Below are positions 32,677 to 44,394 of a stretch of DNA of 64,000 bases, in pieces. Every line of letters starts with the position of its first letter. Within the stretch, counting starts at the first letter, position 1. The stretch covers positions 112,242 to 176,241 of the forward strand of contig NW_026971566.1 of the NCBI RefSeq assembly GCF_963678635.1, in the 5' to 3' direction. The notes under the pieces are model-generated. The model ran no database searches. It saw only the letters and a list, made by a program, of their open reading frames with translations, and was not told the DNA's origin. The translations under genes were made by a program, and so were the position numbers. The DNA comes from Symsagittifera roscoffensis (Eukaryota > Xenacoelomorpha > Acoela > Convolutidae).

Positions 32677-34014
32677 CAATGTCAGTATATTTTTGTAACC
32701 GCTGCTCCAATTGATTCTATCGAGAAGGCTTGTACAGCACAAAGATTGGGATGTGGGATGCTTGTTTCAGTTTTATGGGATGAAGAAAGGAGTAGCGCAA
32801 AATTTGTCCATCTTTTTAAACTTTCAATTCTGTGCGATTTAGATGTTCCAGAAAAAACTGAAATCAAAATTTGCCAACCTTGCTCCAAATTTCAAAAATA
32901 CTGAGGTTGGAAGAAACGATATTGGAGACTTCATGAAAAGCTATGCAATCGAGAACGAAATATTAAAACATCTTCAAGAAATGCTGATATCTAATCTAGT
33001 TTCCAGAAAGAAAATGGAACAGTTATAACTCCTCTGTTCAATTATTATTTGGAACATGGATTGCACTGCATCAAAACTTACCTTTTTGTTCAGTATGATC
33101 CACAAAAATTTTTCAATGATTTCGTTAAATCAGTGGTTGATGCAAGAAGAGACGGCAATGAAAACCCTCTGTCAGGAGTTGTAGCAGAAACATTGAAATT
33201 TTTGGGTTATTCGTCCTATGGTAATCAGATCATGGATAGATCCAGGCAAATAATCACAAAAAATCTGATCGATGAAAAAACTCATAAGGCGATGAAGGAG
33301 CCCTTGTTCAAAAGATAACATACAGTTGAAAAAAAACTTGTATGAGGTGGAGTTGTGGAAATCAACCATTGAGTACCGATAACACATCATTGTTGGCTTT
33401 TTCATACTGCAGTATGCGAAACTGAGAATATTGGAACTCTACTAGAATTTCTTTGACAAGTTCTATGATGTAAAGAAATTTTGAAGAGTTGGAGATAGAC
33501 ACAGACTCATTATAATTGGCACTTGCTGAAGAAAAATTGTACGACTGTATCCAACCAGAAAAAAAATGACATTTATGAAAAAATGAGTGAAAATGACTGC
33601 AGAGACTTTTCAAGGCAGATGCAAAATCTAATTTCATCCCTCGAACGTGTTGCAGTATCCAATAAAAGCATGATAAGCGGGAGCCGGGATTTTTTAAAAA
33701 GAAATTCAGGTGCACAGAAACGCTATGTTTATGTAGCAAAATTTATTGCTGCTATGACAACAAGTCAGACAAGTTCAAATTCAGCAAAAAAGGTTTGAAC
33801 AAACGAGTTCTAGAAGATTCTGGAGACGGGCCCATGTCACAAAACGGGCCCATGTCTCGATGAAGCAGTTAACCTTACATCTACTAACAGAGGATCCAGA
33901 ATTATAAATCATGTGGTTGCTACTTTTGAACAGACGAAGAAGGGACGCAGTTATTTTTATCCAAAAAGACATGTTCAAGATAATGGAATTCAAACAAAAC
34001 CATTGAACTTATAA
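32677..34014 (+). pseudogene. Decayed family-B, protein-primed-type DNA polymerase (Maverick/Polinton-like)
   Basis: Successive plus-strand pieces in all three frames line up as one polymerase C-terminal half. They are an opening frame from 32677, the piece NFKNTEVGRNDIGDFMKSYA (from 32843), then a 90-codon piece with QYDPQKFFNDFVKSVVDARR and the motif B KFLGYSSYG (33196-33222). These are followed by VGFFILQYAKLRILELY, the motif C region EELEIDTDSL with DTDS at 33498-33509, and a C-terminus ending YFYPKRHVQD...TKPLNL and TAA 34012-34014. The K-x-x-G-x-S-x-Y-G and D-T-D motifs are those of family-B polymerases of the protein-primed kind. At least three frameshifts and several stops (one at 33513-33515, right after DTDS) make it non-functional. 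The N-terminal exonuclease half is not recognisable upstream. Confidence 0.75.
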
Positions 34015-34872
34015 AATCTGATCTGATTTATTTAACTTATTTATAATGTCGTTTTATATTGGTTTTATGATTTTAAAATGTAAAATAGTGCGGTAAACTC
34101 AATATACCATGTAGTGATATATATATACTTTTTTTGTAGATTAATTCTTTTCTCAAAATATTGACTTTTTTTTCGAAGTTTCAGTAAAATTCAGCATGGA
34201 GTCAGGTAGATCTTTAAAAATAACAAATTCATCTAACGAATTTATTATTTTTGTCGAATTATTGCAAGCATTATCGTGTTTCGGAGTTTTTTTTTCAAAA
34301 AAAATTCAGTATTTTTGATAAAAAATCTCAATTTTAGCTCAAAAACTCTTACCATTGATTTACTTTGTACCCAAAAAACTAAATAAAAGACCTTTGTTCT
34401 ACAACCTACTCGTATTTAATAACAAACTTTTTCCTTTTAGATAAGTCGCAAAGTTATCAATGTTCTTTAGCTGTTTGCTCTATCAGTGTATTTTTTTGTA
34501 TCAAAAGCGTCCGGCATTTCTTCAGTACTATATCCATGAAAAGCAAAAAACTCTTTATTACTCACTGCCGACGAGTTGAACTCGTTCAACACAATATTTG
34601 TGCTTTACGAGGATATAACTCATTGGCGTAAATCTTTGCGTTGTGAAAATAAACTTCAGAATTTGGGAAAAGAGTATTGTTGATTGTTTATATAATGTAG
34701 GTAAGGTTCTGGACCTCATTTGAGTCAACTACTGGTTTCGTTTTGTTTTCAGGTTTTGGAAGCGTCGCACAATTTTCACTTGATTAAATGAAGCTTTCAA
34801 ACAAGATGGGTATCACGCACATCGAAACAGAGATTACGGTCGGTCTCGAACTGAAACTCAATATTCCTTTCA
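34015..34872. other. Spacer after the polymerase remnant
   Basis: I see no gene in this AT-rich stretch. Confidence 0.5.
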
Positions 34873-35560
34873 TCTAGACAAGTACTGGTAAAAATTTTTT
34901 CTGTATAGGATGAAATGAATATTTCGAAAACTTGCGTTTTATTGAAAGCTTCCATAAAAAAACTACGTAAAACCACGTCCCAAAAATGACTACTTCGTTT
35001 TAAACTCAATTTGTATTGTTGCGAATGTTCTTTGCGAGAATGACAGTTTTTCGAGATATTTTTTCGCAAAAAAGACCTGGTTCTACTATTTCTACGCTTG
35101 GAGATTTTTACTCGAACTTCCAGTTGTTTCTGAATTGTTTTTGTTTCCCAAATAATTTTGCAATCTTTTTGAGTTTTTTGCGTGAACTTACAATTTTTTC
35201 ATTCTTAGTATTTCTTTCATTAAAGACAAGTACTGGTAAAAACTTCTCCTGTGTAGGATGAAATAATTATTTCAAAAAATTGCATTTTATCGAAAGCCTC
35301 CACAAAAAAAACAACCTAAAACCACGTCCCAAAAATGACTACTTCGTTTTAAACTCAATTCGTGTTGTTGCGAAATTTCTTTGCGAGAGTGACAGTTTTT
35401 CAAGATATTTTTTTGTGAAAAGGATCTGGTTCTACTATTTCTACGCTTGGACATTTTTTCTCGTACTTCCAGTTGTTTCTGAATTGTTTTTGTTTCTCAA
35501 ATATTTTTGCAATTATCTTGAGTTTTTTGCGTGAACTTACATCTTCTTCAATCTCAGAAG
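34873..35560. repeat. Tandem duplication of a ~345-bp unit
   Basis: The unit 34873-35204 recurs at 35218-35560. Both contain GACAAGTACTGGTAAAAA, AACCACGTCCCAAAAATGAC, GGTTCTACTATTTCTACGCT and TTTTGCGTGAACTTACA. Divergence is roughly 10-15 percent by eye. A 90-codon minus-strand frame (35069-34797) covers the first unit but is broken in the second, so no gene is claimed. Confidence 0.85.
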
Positions 35561-37222
35561 CGGCGATTCGAAGCAAATATGTCACAATTCTTTTTTGAAG
35601 CTGGGTTTATAGAATTAAAGAGGATTACAGTTCTCCCATGAGTTTGTACAAGAACACCAAAACCCCTTTCATGTTGTCTTGTATGTGCACAGAAAATGGT
35701 AAACCGTTTCGAATGAAGCTTTGTAGAAGCTCAAAAACCGAGTTTTTAGCAACTTTTTTGTATGAAACTTAAATCAAAAATGATTTTCCAAAACGTTGCG
35801 GAACAGCTGATGTAAACTGAACGGATCTCCATTTACTGATTTTTTGCAATGCAGAAAAATTATAACAAATTTTATTAAAGATTTGTTAAGACCAATAAAT
35901 CAAGTACTGCTCTGTACATCAGTTAAATGAACGGCTATCTTTTGTGTAATTCTGTATACTGGTATCTAAATTGAATGATATCGAAATTTTTGTGCACCTA
36001 CACTTTTACGAACTTGGTCATTCGTGGTTACAACTATATCAACAATATTTGGATACAATCCTTGATCAATAAGCATCAATTCAATTCTCTTGTTTTGTCC
36101 CCAGAACTTTCTTCGATGATTTGTGTAGCTAGATTCTTTGATGACATTGATGATATAGCAGAAAAAATTTTCTGTAAACAAGGGCCTTTATCTTTTTTCG
36201 GAACGGATTACATATTTTTCAAATTATCACCATATCACTAACTTCCATATTTAGTTTTTATGTTCCATAAAAGTTTTGTCTTTCAAAAATGGTATCAAGT
36301 CTTTTTTTCATATCTCTCGAAGATTTTTGGGACAATTTTTCTCGAGTAATCATGTTTTTGTGAGCTTGCAGGGTGTCTATGATTTACATTGTTTTCTTGT
36401 TTAAACTCTGACAAATCTCAAAAAATTGTCTAAATTAACCAATGGCTACTTGACTCCACTGTTTCGACCATCTAATTTATCTACAAAAGTCAAGTCCACA
36501 GCCCAAATTTCAATTAAATTTGTCTGATGGTTGGACCAAATATATCAGGAGTTGTTTTGCTTGTAAGAATTGTTCTATTTTCTTTTTTGAAAATCAACTT
36601 GTTTATGGACAGAGCCATACGTTGCTGTAATTCTAGAATCTAAACTTTTTGTCCAACGCCCTTAGATTCTTAAAGCGATCCGAGTTTTTCTGTTTTTTGC
36701 TTTGTCATAAAACTTTTGGGTGAAATTCCATTAGGCTCCGAAATGTTGAAAAAATAAGTGGGTATTTTTTGCTTTGGTGCACACGCAAAGTCCACAAAAC
36801 TTTTTTCGGTATCTCGATCATCTGATATGATTTTGTCTGAATGGCATAATTTAATTTTACGAGATGCTTATCGATACTTATTTTCAACCTTGCGTTCACA
36901 GCACTGTAAATAAAATCGAAATCATTCGGTACTTTTACCTGTTTTTCTTGATTTTGTACCAATTGTGTATTGTTAAGAAAGCGTGTTTTGTGATTGATAA
37001 AATGAGTTCAATAAACTTTTTTATGCAATGTCAAGTGTTTAATGACATAAAGGGTGATGATAGATATCAATTGTAACCGTTTTACACTTTAATTGATATT
37101 GAAAAAATTGTTCTTTCGTGTAGAACAGTTCTTTTTCGTGATTTTACTGAAGCAAGTAACGGAATTGATAGTCTTGGGAGAAAGATTATCAAACATTCAA
37201 AAAAATAAATTCAGAATAGTCG

Positions 37223-37225
<3 letters not shown>
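35561..37225. other. Spacer, no recognised gene
   Basis: An 88-codon plus-strand frame (35975-36241) and an 85-codon minus frame (36962-36705) show no motif and have no second copy. Nothing else stands out. Confidence 0.5.

Positions 37226-37275
<50 letters not shown>
37226..37275. repeat. (AT)25 microsatellite
   Basis: This is a perfect run of alternating A and T, 50 bp long. It is likely length-variable between individuals. Confidence 0.98.
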
Positions 37276-37279
<4 letters not shown>

Positions 37280-37296
37280 AATTTTTAGGTTCCTAT

Positions 37297-37523
37297 AAAA
37301 ATCTTCTAATTTTTTGGGACTTTCCATTGTTATTGTCTCTGTACTATCTATTTTGTTTTTCCTCAGAGCGAAACCTCCAGAAAGAAGAGAAAACGAACGC
37401 TGTTTAATTAAAAACCCCAGACATTTCTTCAATCTAGATTGTAAATCAGTTTTCAATAATCTTTGCCCACTACACAATGCTTGTGTATGGGACCTTTTTG
37501 ATTCCAAACCTACATGCGTGTAA
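37297..37523 (+). other. Possible small secreted Cys-rich reading frame (no ATG)
   Basis: An open frame without ATG encodes a hydrophobic stretch (GLSIVIVSVLSILFFLRA) followed by a basic segment and then five Cys in the last 40 residues, ending LFDSKPTCV and TAA. The layout resembles a signal segment plus a small Cys-rich domain, and a TTTTTCCTCAG acceptor-like site lies within it. With no start, no copy and AT-rich surroundings it could be chance. Confidence 0.15.
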
Positions 37524-37664
37524 ATTATTAATCATAACTTTTTATCCTAAATTGTCCTATCAAACCATCATCATTTTCTTTGTTTTTAAATATAAATCAA
37601 ATAACAACTGCCTAGATGGATATCTTTCACCTTTGGTAAAAAAATAATAAAAGGATTCCAGAGA

Positions 37665-38001
37665 TAAACTGAGAGAGATATCGTATCAAAAAGCTTTCTG
37701 GGTCTGATTTTTTTCATGATATTTTTTCTGTCTTTCTCAGGGTAAACTTTGAAGAGGATCTTACAATTTACTAGCTGTTGGTTACAATTTTTGAAAACTT
37801 ATCTATTCCATCGTGATTTCTTTCAATTGGGGGACTAATTGAAAAAATTAACGATAGAACAGATAACTTTACGAAAATTGTAACCAACTTCTAATAAATT
37901 GTAAGATCTTATTAAAAGTTTACCCTGAGAAAGACAGTCAAAAAATCATCCAAAAAAATCAGACCCAGAAAGCTTTTTGATACGATATCTTTCTCAGTTT
38001 A
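37665..38001. mobile_element. Foldback/MITE element, 337 bp, ~135-bp arms
   Basis: The left arm starts TAAACTGAGAGAGATATCGT and the right arm is its complement ending CTTTCTCAGTTTA. The arms also share AAAAAGCTTTCTGGGTCTGA, TGTCTTTCTCAGGGTAAACT and their complements, leaving a ~70-bp loop. TA at both ends fits a Tc/mariner-type TA target. It has no coding capacity. Confidence 0.85.
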
Positions 38002-38635
38002 ATTTTTCACCGGGCAGAGCAACTGACAATTTGGAATGATACATATTTTTGGGAGTTTCGTAAAATTTAAAGATTTTTTAAAAAGTTAGAGACAAAGTGA
38101 CAAAAGAGAACTGAAATTACGTTTAGCGAGTAACATGACAGAAGAAAAGGCTAAAAACATCTGATTGCTCGAAACTTAAAACTTTTTACAAATTCATATT
38201 CTAGTTCCAATAAAATTCATGCAGTTTTGTTTTATGAAAAAATTAAATCTTTAATCTCTCAAGGATGAAATTCATGCTCCATTAACTCTGTTGGGGGAAA
38301 TGCTAATATGCATCTGTCATATGATCGTGATATAATTGTATGAAAAAAGATGAAATAAGTCAAAAAGTAATATGTATAATGAAGCTGTCATCCTTTGTCC
38401 AGACAGTCTGGGGAATAAAAGAATAAGTGAGATATAAAAATAATCAACCATGAGGAGCTGTTAAATTTCCCCTGATATCTCGTTGAGTGGAATATTTAAC
38501 CTGTCAAAGATAACCACATCTTGTCAATTCTCCCAGATAACCTGAGGGAAGATAACTAAAATTATATTAGTTCCTAAAACATTTTTTTTGAGAAAAAAGA
38601 TTTTTTGGGATATAATATTTTATGATCCCTTTCCC
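38002..38635. other. Spacer
   Basis: I see no gene or notable repeat here. Confidence 0.5.
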
Positions 38636-38955
38636 TAAATCCAAATTTAAAGTTGTCGAAACTTTACCATCGGAAACTTACCTTCCAAAGTGTTTTTTCG
38701 ACTTTACAAGTTAAACATGTTTTTTCAAGATAAAGTTTTTATATAAAGATAAAAAGTTTTTGCAGGTAAAGCTCAGTAAGGTTTTAAAAAAATCTGAGAC
38801 CTACCTTTTCAAACTTACCATCCAATTTTTTTTTCGTTTTTTCAAGATGAATAAGGTTTTTACGAGATAAAAGTGTATTTGCAAGAAAAACTTAGAAGAT
38901 TTCAAAAAATTTTGCGACACTTACCGTCTGAAACTTACCGTACCAAAATTTTGCA
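38636..38955 (-). repeat. Three degenerate ~125-bp repeats rich in 5'-splice-site-like GGTAAGT
   Basis: Around 38665-38685, 38800-38820 and 38917-38940 the same layout recurs: a (C)TTACC, a short gap and AAACTTACC, followed by TTTTTTC...CAAGAT. Read on the minus strand these are GGTAAGTTT and related sites, close to the nematode splice-donor consensus. No exon is recognisable next to them. Confidence 0.45.
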
Positions 38956-39079
38956 GGAAAAGATAGCCCTTACATTGCACAAATGGTAGGAGTTTATGAA
39001 ATGTACCAGCTTGAATATATTTGTTACTTGAATATTTATTTTCTCTCGTTCGTTTTGCTGATCAAATATCTCTATTATT

Positions 39080-39712
39080 CATTTAATGAAAGCCACTTCA
39101 ATATCTTCAACTTTTTTTCTTATTGCTAGCTTACTTATTTCAGCCAACAGTTCGAGGTTGCTTACCAAATCGAAAATCAAATTATGTGGATTCTTGTTTA
39201 TACTGTTTTCCGAAGAGCAAATTCTAAAGCAATGTTGATTTTAGCGCCAAAATCGAGCTTGCTGAAGACTTCCTCAATTTCTCTTCGATTATTTACACAA
39301 TGGACAATTGGAAGTTAAATACTTTATGTCTTCTTTTTTCCATCTCCGTATCCACTAGGAAATGAAGACAGACTTTAAGTTCCTCCTTCATTCTTTCTTT
39401 TTCCACAAACTTGTTCAGGTCAGCCACCGTACCACTAGGTTTTCGTTGCTTAGTTCCATGTTAATTTCTCCAATGTTCTTGGAGAGAGTAGTAACTTGTG
39501 AACTCTTGCTCACCAGAAGGACAAACCTTCGACTGCTTAGAACTTGGTTGAGCATGCTTCTTGGCAGTATGGTAGTTCATCTCCTCTTTGCCCTTTGTAT
39601 AAAAATCTCAGTTTGTGTATCTTTTGCTCTTCACAAATCTTTCGATTTCGAGCAGCGTGCTGGCAAGCATAAGTATTTCCGCAATCCTAGCATTTGCTTT
39701 TCTCGTTTCGGT
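39080..39712 (-). pseudogene. Possible decayed coding segment, unrecognised
   Basis: The minus strand holds several adjoining protein-like pieces in shifting frames, for example ILMLASTLLEIERFVKSKR, SKVCPSGEQEFTSYYSLQEH, NKFVEKERMKEELKVCLHFL and VSNLELLAEISKLAIRKKVE. G+C is slightly higher than in the flanks. The plus strand also shows a 117-codon frame (39362-39715), but its composition looks antisense. It might be another gene of the central element, eroded beyond recognition. Confidence 0.25.
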
Positions 39713-40739
39713 TAAAGGCAAGCTTTATCTAAAAACTAGAGAAATAATCAACTGGGACTTTCAGTTTGTCTAAAAATAGAAACATAAAGTACCAATTGAA
39801 TAAATGAAAATATCCATTTTTTTTTCTTTTCTCGAAATATCGAATTGTAACACTTGAAGTGAAATTCAATTGCTTGTCTCTGATTTCCAATTGGCAAACA
39901 AAACTAGTGATTCAATAAAATAACATAAGCGTATTTATACTAGGAATATATTTAATTTTTTTGGTCATGACATCTTTCTAAGAATTGTAGTGATGCCAAC
40001 GCTCACAGAAATTTCCCTTCATAATGATTTCACTTTTTAAATAGAAGTGACATCATCTCCCAAGCAAAGTTTTTTTTTGGTAATGACTTCATCGCGTACA
40101 AAAACTTCCTTCGGAAATTTTGGAATTTTCCAGAAAACGTTGAACCAGCCAGAAATCAAATGTTTCTTGTTATAACTTTGGATAAAATATAACCTTAAAA
40201 AACGTTTAAATACTCTCGAGTTACTCTACAAGAAAAAGCAAAAAGTTCCAATTTTTTTAAATTGATTTGATTATATTTAATGTAGATTCTCACTTTTTTT
40301 TACTATTTTTTGCACAATTTTTTTGCTTATATTGTCCAAAAAAGAGTTTTCCGAATAAGTTAAGATCTATTTAGGGCAACAAGCTCAATCAAAGTGTTTA
40401 ACTTTGAACCAAGTATTGAATATCAAAGCGTTTAATTTACTGCTGAATTACACCTGAATAGAAAAGAATTTTTTTAAAACCCAAAAACTTGAAACTGTTC
40501 AGCAAGTTCTATGACAGTATATCGAAGATCCTTTTTATTCCTTACCCGATACCCAAATTCTTACAAAAGCCCAAGCAAATAGATAAAGACTTTGCTTTGT
40601 TTTCGCATTTATTTAAGACTTTCAAGTTAAAAAACCTTCACGATCGGGTTTGTATTAAGATTTACGGAGATTTTTGTTTTCCAGAGCTCAATTCTCATCA
40701 ACTTTGAGGAATCCCCTCAATTTTTCATTAAAATCAAAA
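39713..40739. other. Spacer with one isolated open frame
   Basis: A 72-codon plus-strand frame (40489-40707) containing FIPYPIPKFLQKPKQIDKDF has no second copy and no motif I recognise. No other feature is seen. Confidence 0.4.
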
Positions 40740-41359
40740 AAATTTACTATCTACTGAAAAACCAGCAGTTTCTCAACGAATACATACAAAAAAATCAATT
40801 CCAATGATGGAAACAGTTGTGGAAAAGCTACTTGTTTTAATTTTTTTCCTTTGTTATTTATATCGGCAAAACTTTTTTTCTTACAGAAAACATTTTGTGT
40901 TTTTAAAATTTTTTTGGAAAATTTAAATACTAAAAACTTCAAAATTTTTTGATCGGACACGACAATTTGAACAAACTGTCTTACATGAAACTTTTTTTCT
41001 GATTGGATACTTCTTTTTATCAAATTTTTCCTAGAAGGAAGCTGAATTCTGACTGAACACGACTACTCTCCATATACGGAATACCTGTTCTGTTGGTTAA
41101 CCCCACCTATTTGAGTTCAAGGTACCCCTCACTCTGAGGTAAATAACTATTTTGTTTTCAATTTAAATACCGTCAGCTAGCTCTTCTCTCAGCTCTAATT
41201 TAGTCATTTTCCTTGTTCCAAAATCTTTTACTCAGTAATATATTTCTCAAATTTATCTTCTCCGTTCAGAGCAACAATCTCATGTTCTTGGTCAAAATTG
41301 TACCAAAAAGTATGACAATCAAGGTGCTCGAGTCTGTCTCTAGGAGTTTCTTGGCTCAA

Positions 41360-41731
41360 ATGGATGTTCCAATTCAAGTGTGGCACATGATCGAGACCAT
41401 GAGGAGAGATCTCAGTGATCAGCACCAGATGCAGATTCACATCATTGAGAATCAGCTTGAAATGATGGAAATCATGTCGCTGATAGTATAATAAAATGGG
41501 ATGAATTATACCGAGGTTTCTGAATCCATATATGTGGCTCAACCTGTAAATGATTTCCTTTTTCAGTGGGAAGAAGAAGGATCCGTGGAGAAACCAATAA
41601 CAATCGAAAAAAAAGAGGGTTTCTCTGAACCAAGGACTCCAATGAGCGAACCACGACAGTCACTTTTGCGCTCCAATGAGATTTTACAAAATTTTGAGAA
41701 CTCAGCTGATCGACAGCTCTTTGATTTGTAA
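41360..41731 (+). CDS. Small two-exon gene, 96 residues, unknown function
   Basis: Exon 1 (41360-41485) begins MDVPIQVWHMIETMRRDLSD and is Met/Gln-rich and helical. Exon 2 (41567-41731) runs from WEEEGSVEKPITIE to FENSADRQLFDL and a TAA. The 81-bp intron starts GTATAA and ends TTTCCTTTTTCAG, a good nematode acceptor, and joins the frames in phase 0. I chose this ATG because homology to the copy at 45852 becomes colinear just before it. Longer in-frame ATGs exist upstream, with no counterpart in the copy. Between the two copies exon 2 differs by an in-frame 7-codon indel, which suggests past selection on the protein. The weak donor (ATA|GTATAA) lowers confidence. Upstream AATTTAAATACCG and CTCTTCTCTCAGCTC are shared with the copy and may be its promoter. 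Confidence 0.4.
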
Positions 41732-41929
41732 ATTATTTGGCTGTTACCTTGTGTTTGTAATTTAATTTTCTTGCATCGATTAGTTTTTTTATTTTTGAGA
41801 GATAGGAACAACTAGATCATCTAACAGGTCATAGAAAAGTTTTTTTTTTAAATCTTACACACCGATTACAAATCCGACTGATTTTGCAAGTTTCTATTAT
41901 TTTAAAACACGGGAATAAAAAATCTTTAC

Positions 41930-43260
41930 AATATTTGCTTACATGCTAATAACTGTACAGTATTTTGCACCCTGCTACTTTTTCACAATGTTTTTGGCAC
42001 ACATGTTGAGAAAATTAAAAAAACTTCGCTTTTTAGAAAATAACAATTTTTTTTCTCGTTTTTGAATTCTTGCATTGCTGAAAATTTAAATTTATAAAAA
42101 TCTTTTTTCTTTTCGAACCATTGAAAAAAATTCATTTTTTGCATGTATGTTAATCGAAAACATCAGAAAACAATGAATTAAGATAGGGAATAACAGTCAA
42201 TTTCATCAACGAAGGAAAATTTTTAGCATTAATTCAACAAAATTTTACCAGAAAATTTTGCTTTTTTCACTAAATCGCAAAAAAACTATGAAAAAAACTG
42301 ACACACTTGTTAAAAACACAAAACAATTTTTGCAGGTTCTTTTTCCTATTTTTGAAAAAAAAGAGAACTTCGCTTTTTAAGAAAAATTTCTTTCAATTAT
42401 TTCGCAATTGACAAAAAATGTAACAAGTCTTTCTTCCAAAAATATTTTTAAAGTTTTTGATATTCTTTGTTCTCGAATTGATTGTTAATATATACATTTT
42501 TTGCATGAATGTTGATCAAAAACATAGAAAAAAACAATGTATTAAGATAAGGAATAGCAAAAGAATTCATCTTAAGCGAAATTTTTTTTAACAATATTTG
42601 AACACGTTTTTCAAAATAAAACTTTGCGTGTTTCGCATATGTCTAACAAAAAAGTTAAATTTTACATATGATTTTGGGAAATCCACGAAAAATTTTGCAA
42701 CTTACTAACACACTCTTAGATTTTTCCGCACACTTGATGAAAATTCAAAACAATTCTGCACATTTTTTCATAATGTTTTCAGTGCACATGTTGAAAAATT
42801 CAAAAAAAGTTTCGCATTAGAAAAAAAACTGTCGCTAATCTTTCTTATACTGTTACTAAATAAAACTCATGAATTTCTTTGCTCTTGACTTGATAGTTAA
42901 AAAATCCTTGTTCTGAATTAAAGTTGACCAAAAACGTCAGAAATGTAAAACATTAACATAGGGAATATCACTAGGAATAATCAATACCGATTTTTTTAAT
43001 TGTATTTTATCTTGTTTTTTCCAATTAAACGTTTACGTTTTTGGCATTGGCATAAGGAAAAAGACATTATATTTTTGAAAGTTTTTATAAGAAAACATTA
43101 AAATTTTTGCTTCAAAATACTTGCACAATTTAAAAATATCTTGTAATGGAAACAAAATAATATTTTGCATAAGTGTTGGAAAAACCAAAACAATTTTGCA
43201 TCTTGCAAAAAAAAATCTGAGTTAAAAGTTTGCACACACAAAAAAAAATCAAAATGAAAC
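41930..43260. repeat. Degenerate ~400-bp tandem repeats downstream of the small gene
   Basis: Similar blocks centred at about 42165, 42525 and 42945 share the order TTTTTTGCATG(T/A)ATGTT(A/G)AT followed by AAAACAT(C/A)AGAAA, then TTAAGATA(G)GGAATA. A related single block is at 46700-46745 in the duplicated copy. There are no open frames. Confidence 0.55.
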
Positions 43261-44049
43261 ACAATCAAGTTTGACATATGATAAAGTTTAGAAGAATAGT
43301 TGACACGCTCCTTTTTACAAAACCATAATGGTAAGAACGATAGATTTTCAACGAATTTAAGTATGAGTTTTGAGTTTTTCCAATCCTGTTCAAGAAAACT
43401 GAGCCGAGTTCCTGGTTAGACGCAAGCTCTCATTATGGCTTAGATGTTGTTTTTTGATTTTTTTTTGACAACAAGTTGAAAAAATCATACAAAACTGAAC
43501 CAAGAAAACTGCATAGAACAGTGAAAGTTTCCTTAAGACAAAATGAAGACTTCTACAATCTACACATAACCCTTAGACATTTATAAGAAATTTTTACACA
43601 TTAATATCTAGAATCCTCTAAATTTTCCTAAAGTCCATTAAAAATGCATCCAATCAGACTTGTATATCAAACTTTATGGTGATGAAATTGATGAAACTAA
43701 TTCTTGTTCTCAAAATTTTCGCTACTTTTTGTTTTCAAATCTGAATAAAAACACTCAATTAAAATTGAGAAAAAAAAATCTTTTTCAAGGCGTTGTTTTA
43801 AGTCAAGAACATAGAAGTCGTCGTAGAAAGTTTTTATAAACAGAAAACCAACCAGTCTGCTTAGACAGTTTATTAATTAAACTAACGGAATTGTTCCAAA
43901 AATTATGAGTCATTTCAGTTTTTTTTAGAAAATGCCAGCAAAACTTTTTTTTACCTAGTAATTAGATACAACTGGCAAAAAAATGTTTGAGTTTATTTGG
44001 AAATCTTCTACAATTAGGTTCATTCTATCAACCTGATTAAAATTTTTAG
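43261..44049. other. Spacer within duplication copy 1
   Basis: No gene is seen. Part of it (43270-43450) has a counterpart at 46930-47110. Confidence 0.5.
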
Positions 44050-44253
44050 AAGAAACGGAAATCTATCCCTAAATTGAAAGCAATCGTAATTGAACGAAGG
44101 AGTTACTGCAACCAGTTTGAAATTGGTACCGATCCTATCAAGATTCTCAAACTTGAAAACATCTCCCAGTCTTGTGAGCAAATTATCATAGATCTTTTGG
44201 AATGGATGGAACTCGAGAAAGAAAAAATCAAAGATTTCAGAAAAGAGTTTTAG
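44050..44253 (+). pseudogene. Exon-like 67-codon open segment
   Basis: After the acceptor-like AAAATTTTTAG the frame is open for 67 codons. It begins KKRKSIPKLKAIVIERRSY, continues through a region with SCEQIIIDLLEWMELEKEKI and ends DFRKEF and TAG. The composition is protein-like. It is homologous at DNA level to the minus strand of the left-arm monomers (for example 31220-31060, which reads SKLVQNISRFSNLKKFF), but the best frame differs between copies. It is therefore probably a decayed exon of the same element, followed by segment 3 at 44395. Confidence 0.3.
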
Positions 44254-44394
44254 AAAACACCAGAGATTTTAGAAAAAATATGGGTCTTCATCTGATTCAC
44301 ACTGAAATTGTTTTCGGTGAATTTTCGTAACTGAAAACGATAACAGTTTTCATATGCATTCAAGTGAACATTTACTACAAATGACAGCTTTTGA

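Noticed and set aside
41240-41359. Longer N-terminus for the small two-exon gene
   Set aside because: This stretch has no counterpart in the paralogue at 45.8 kb, so the ATG at 41360 is favoured.
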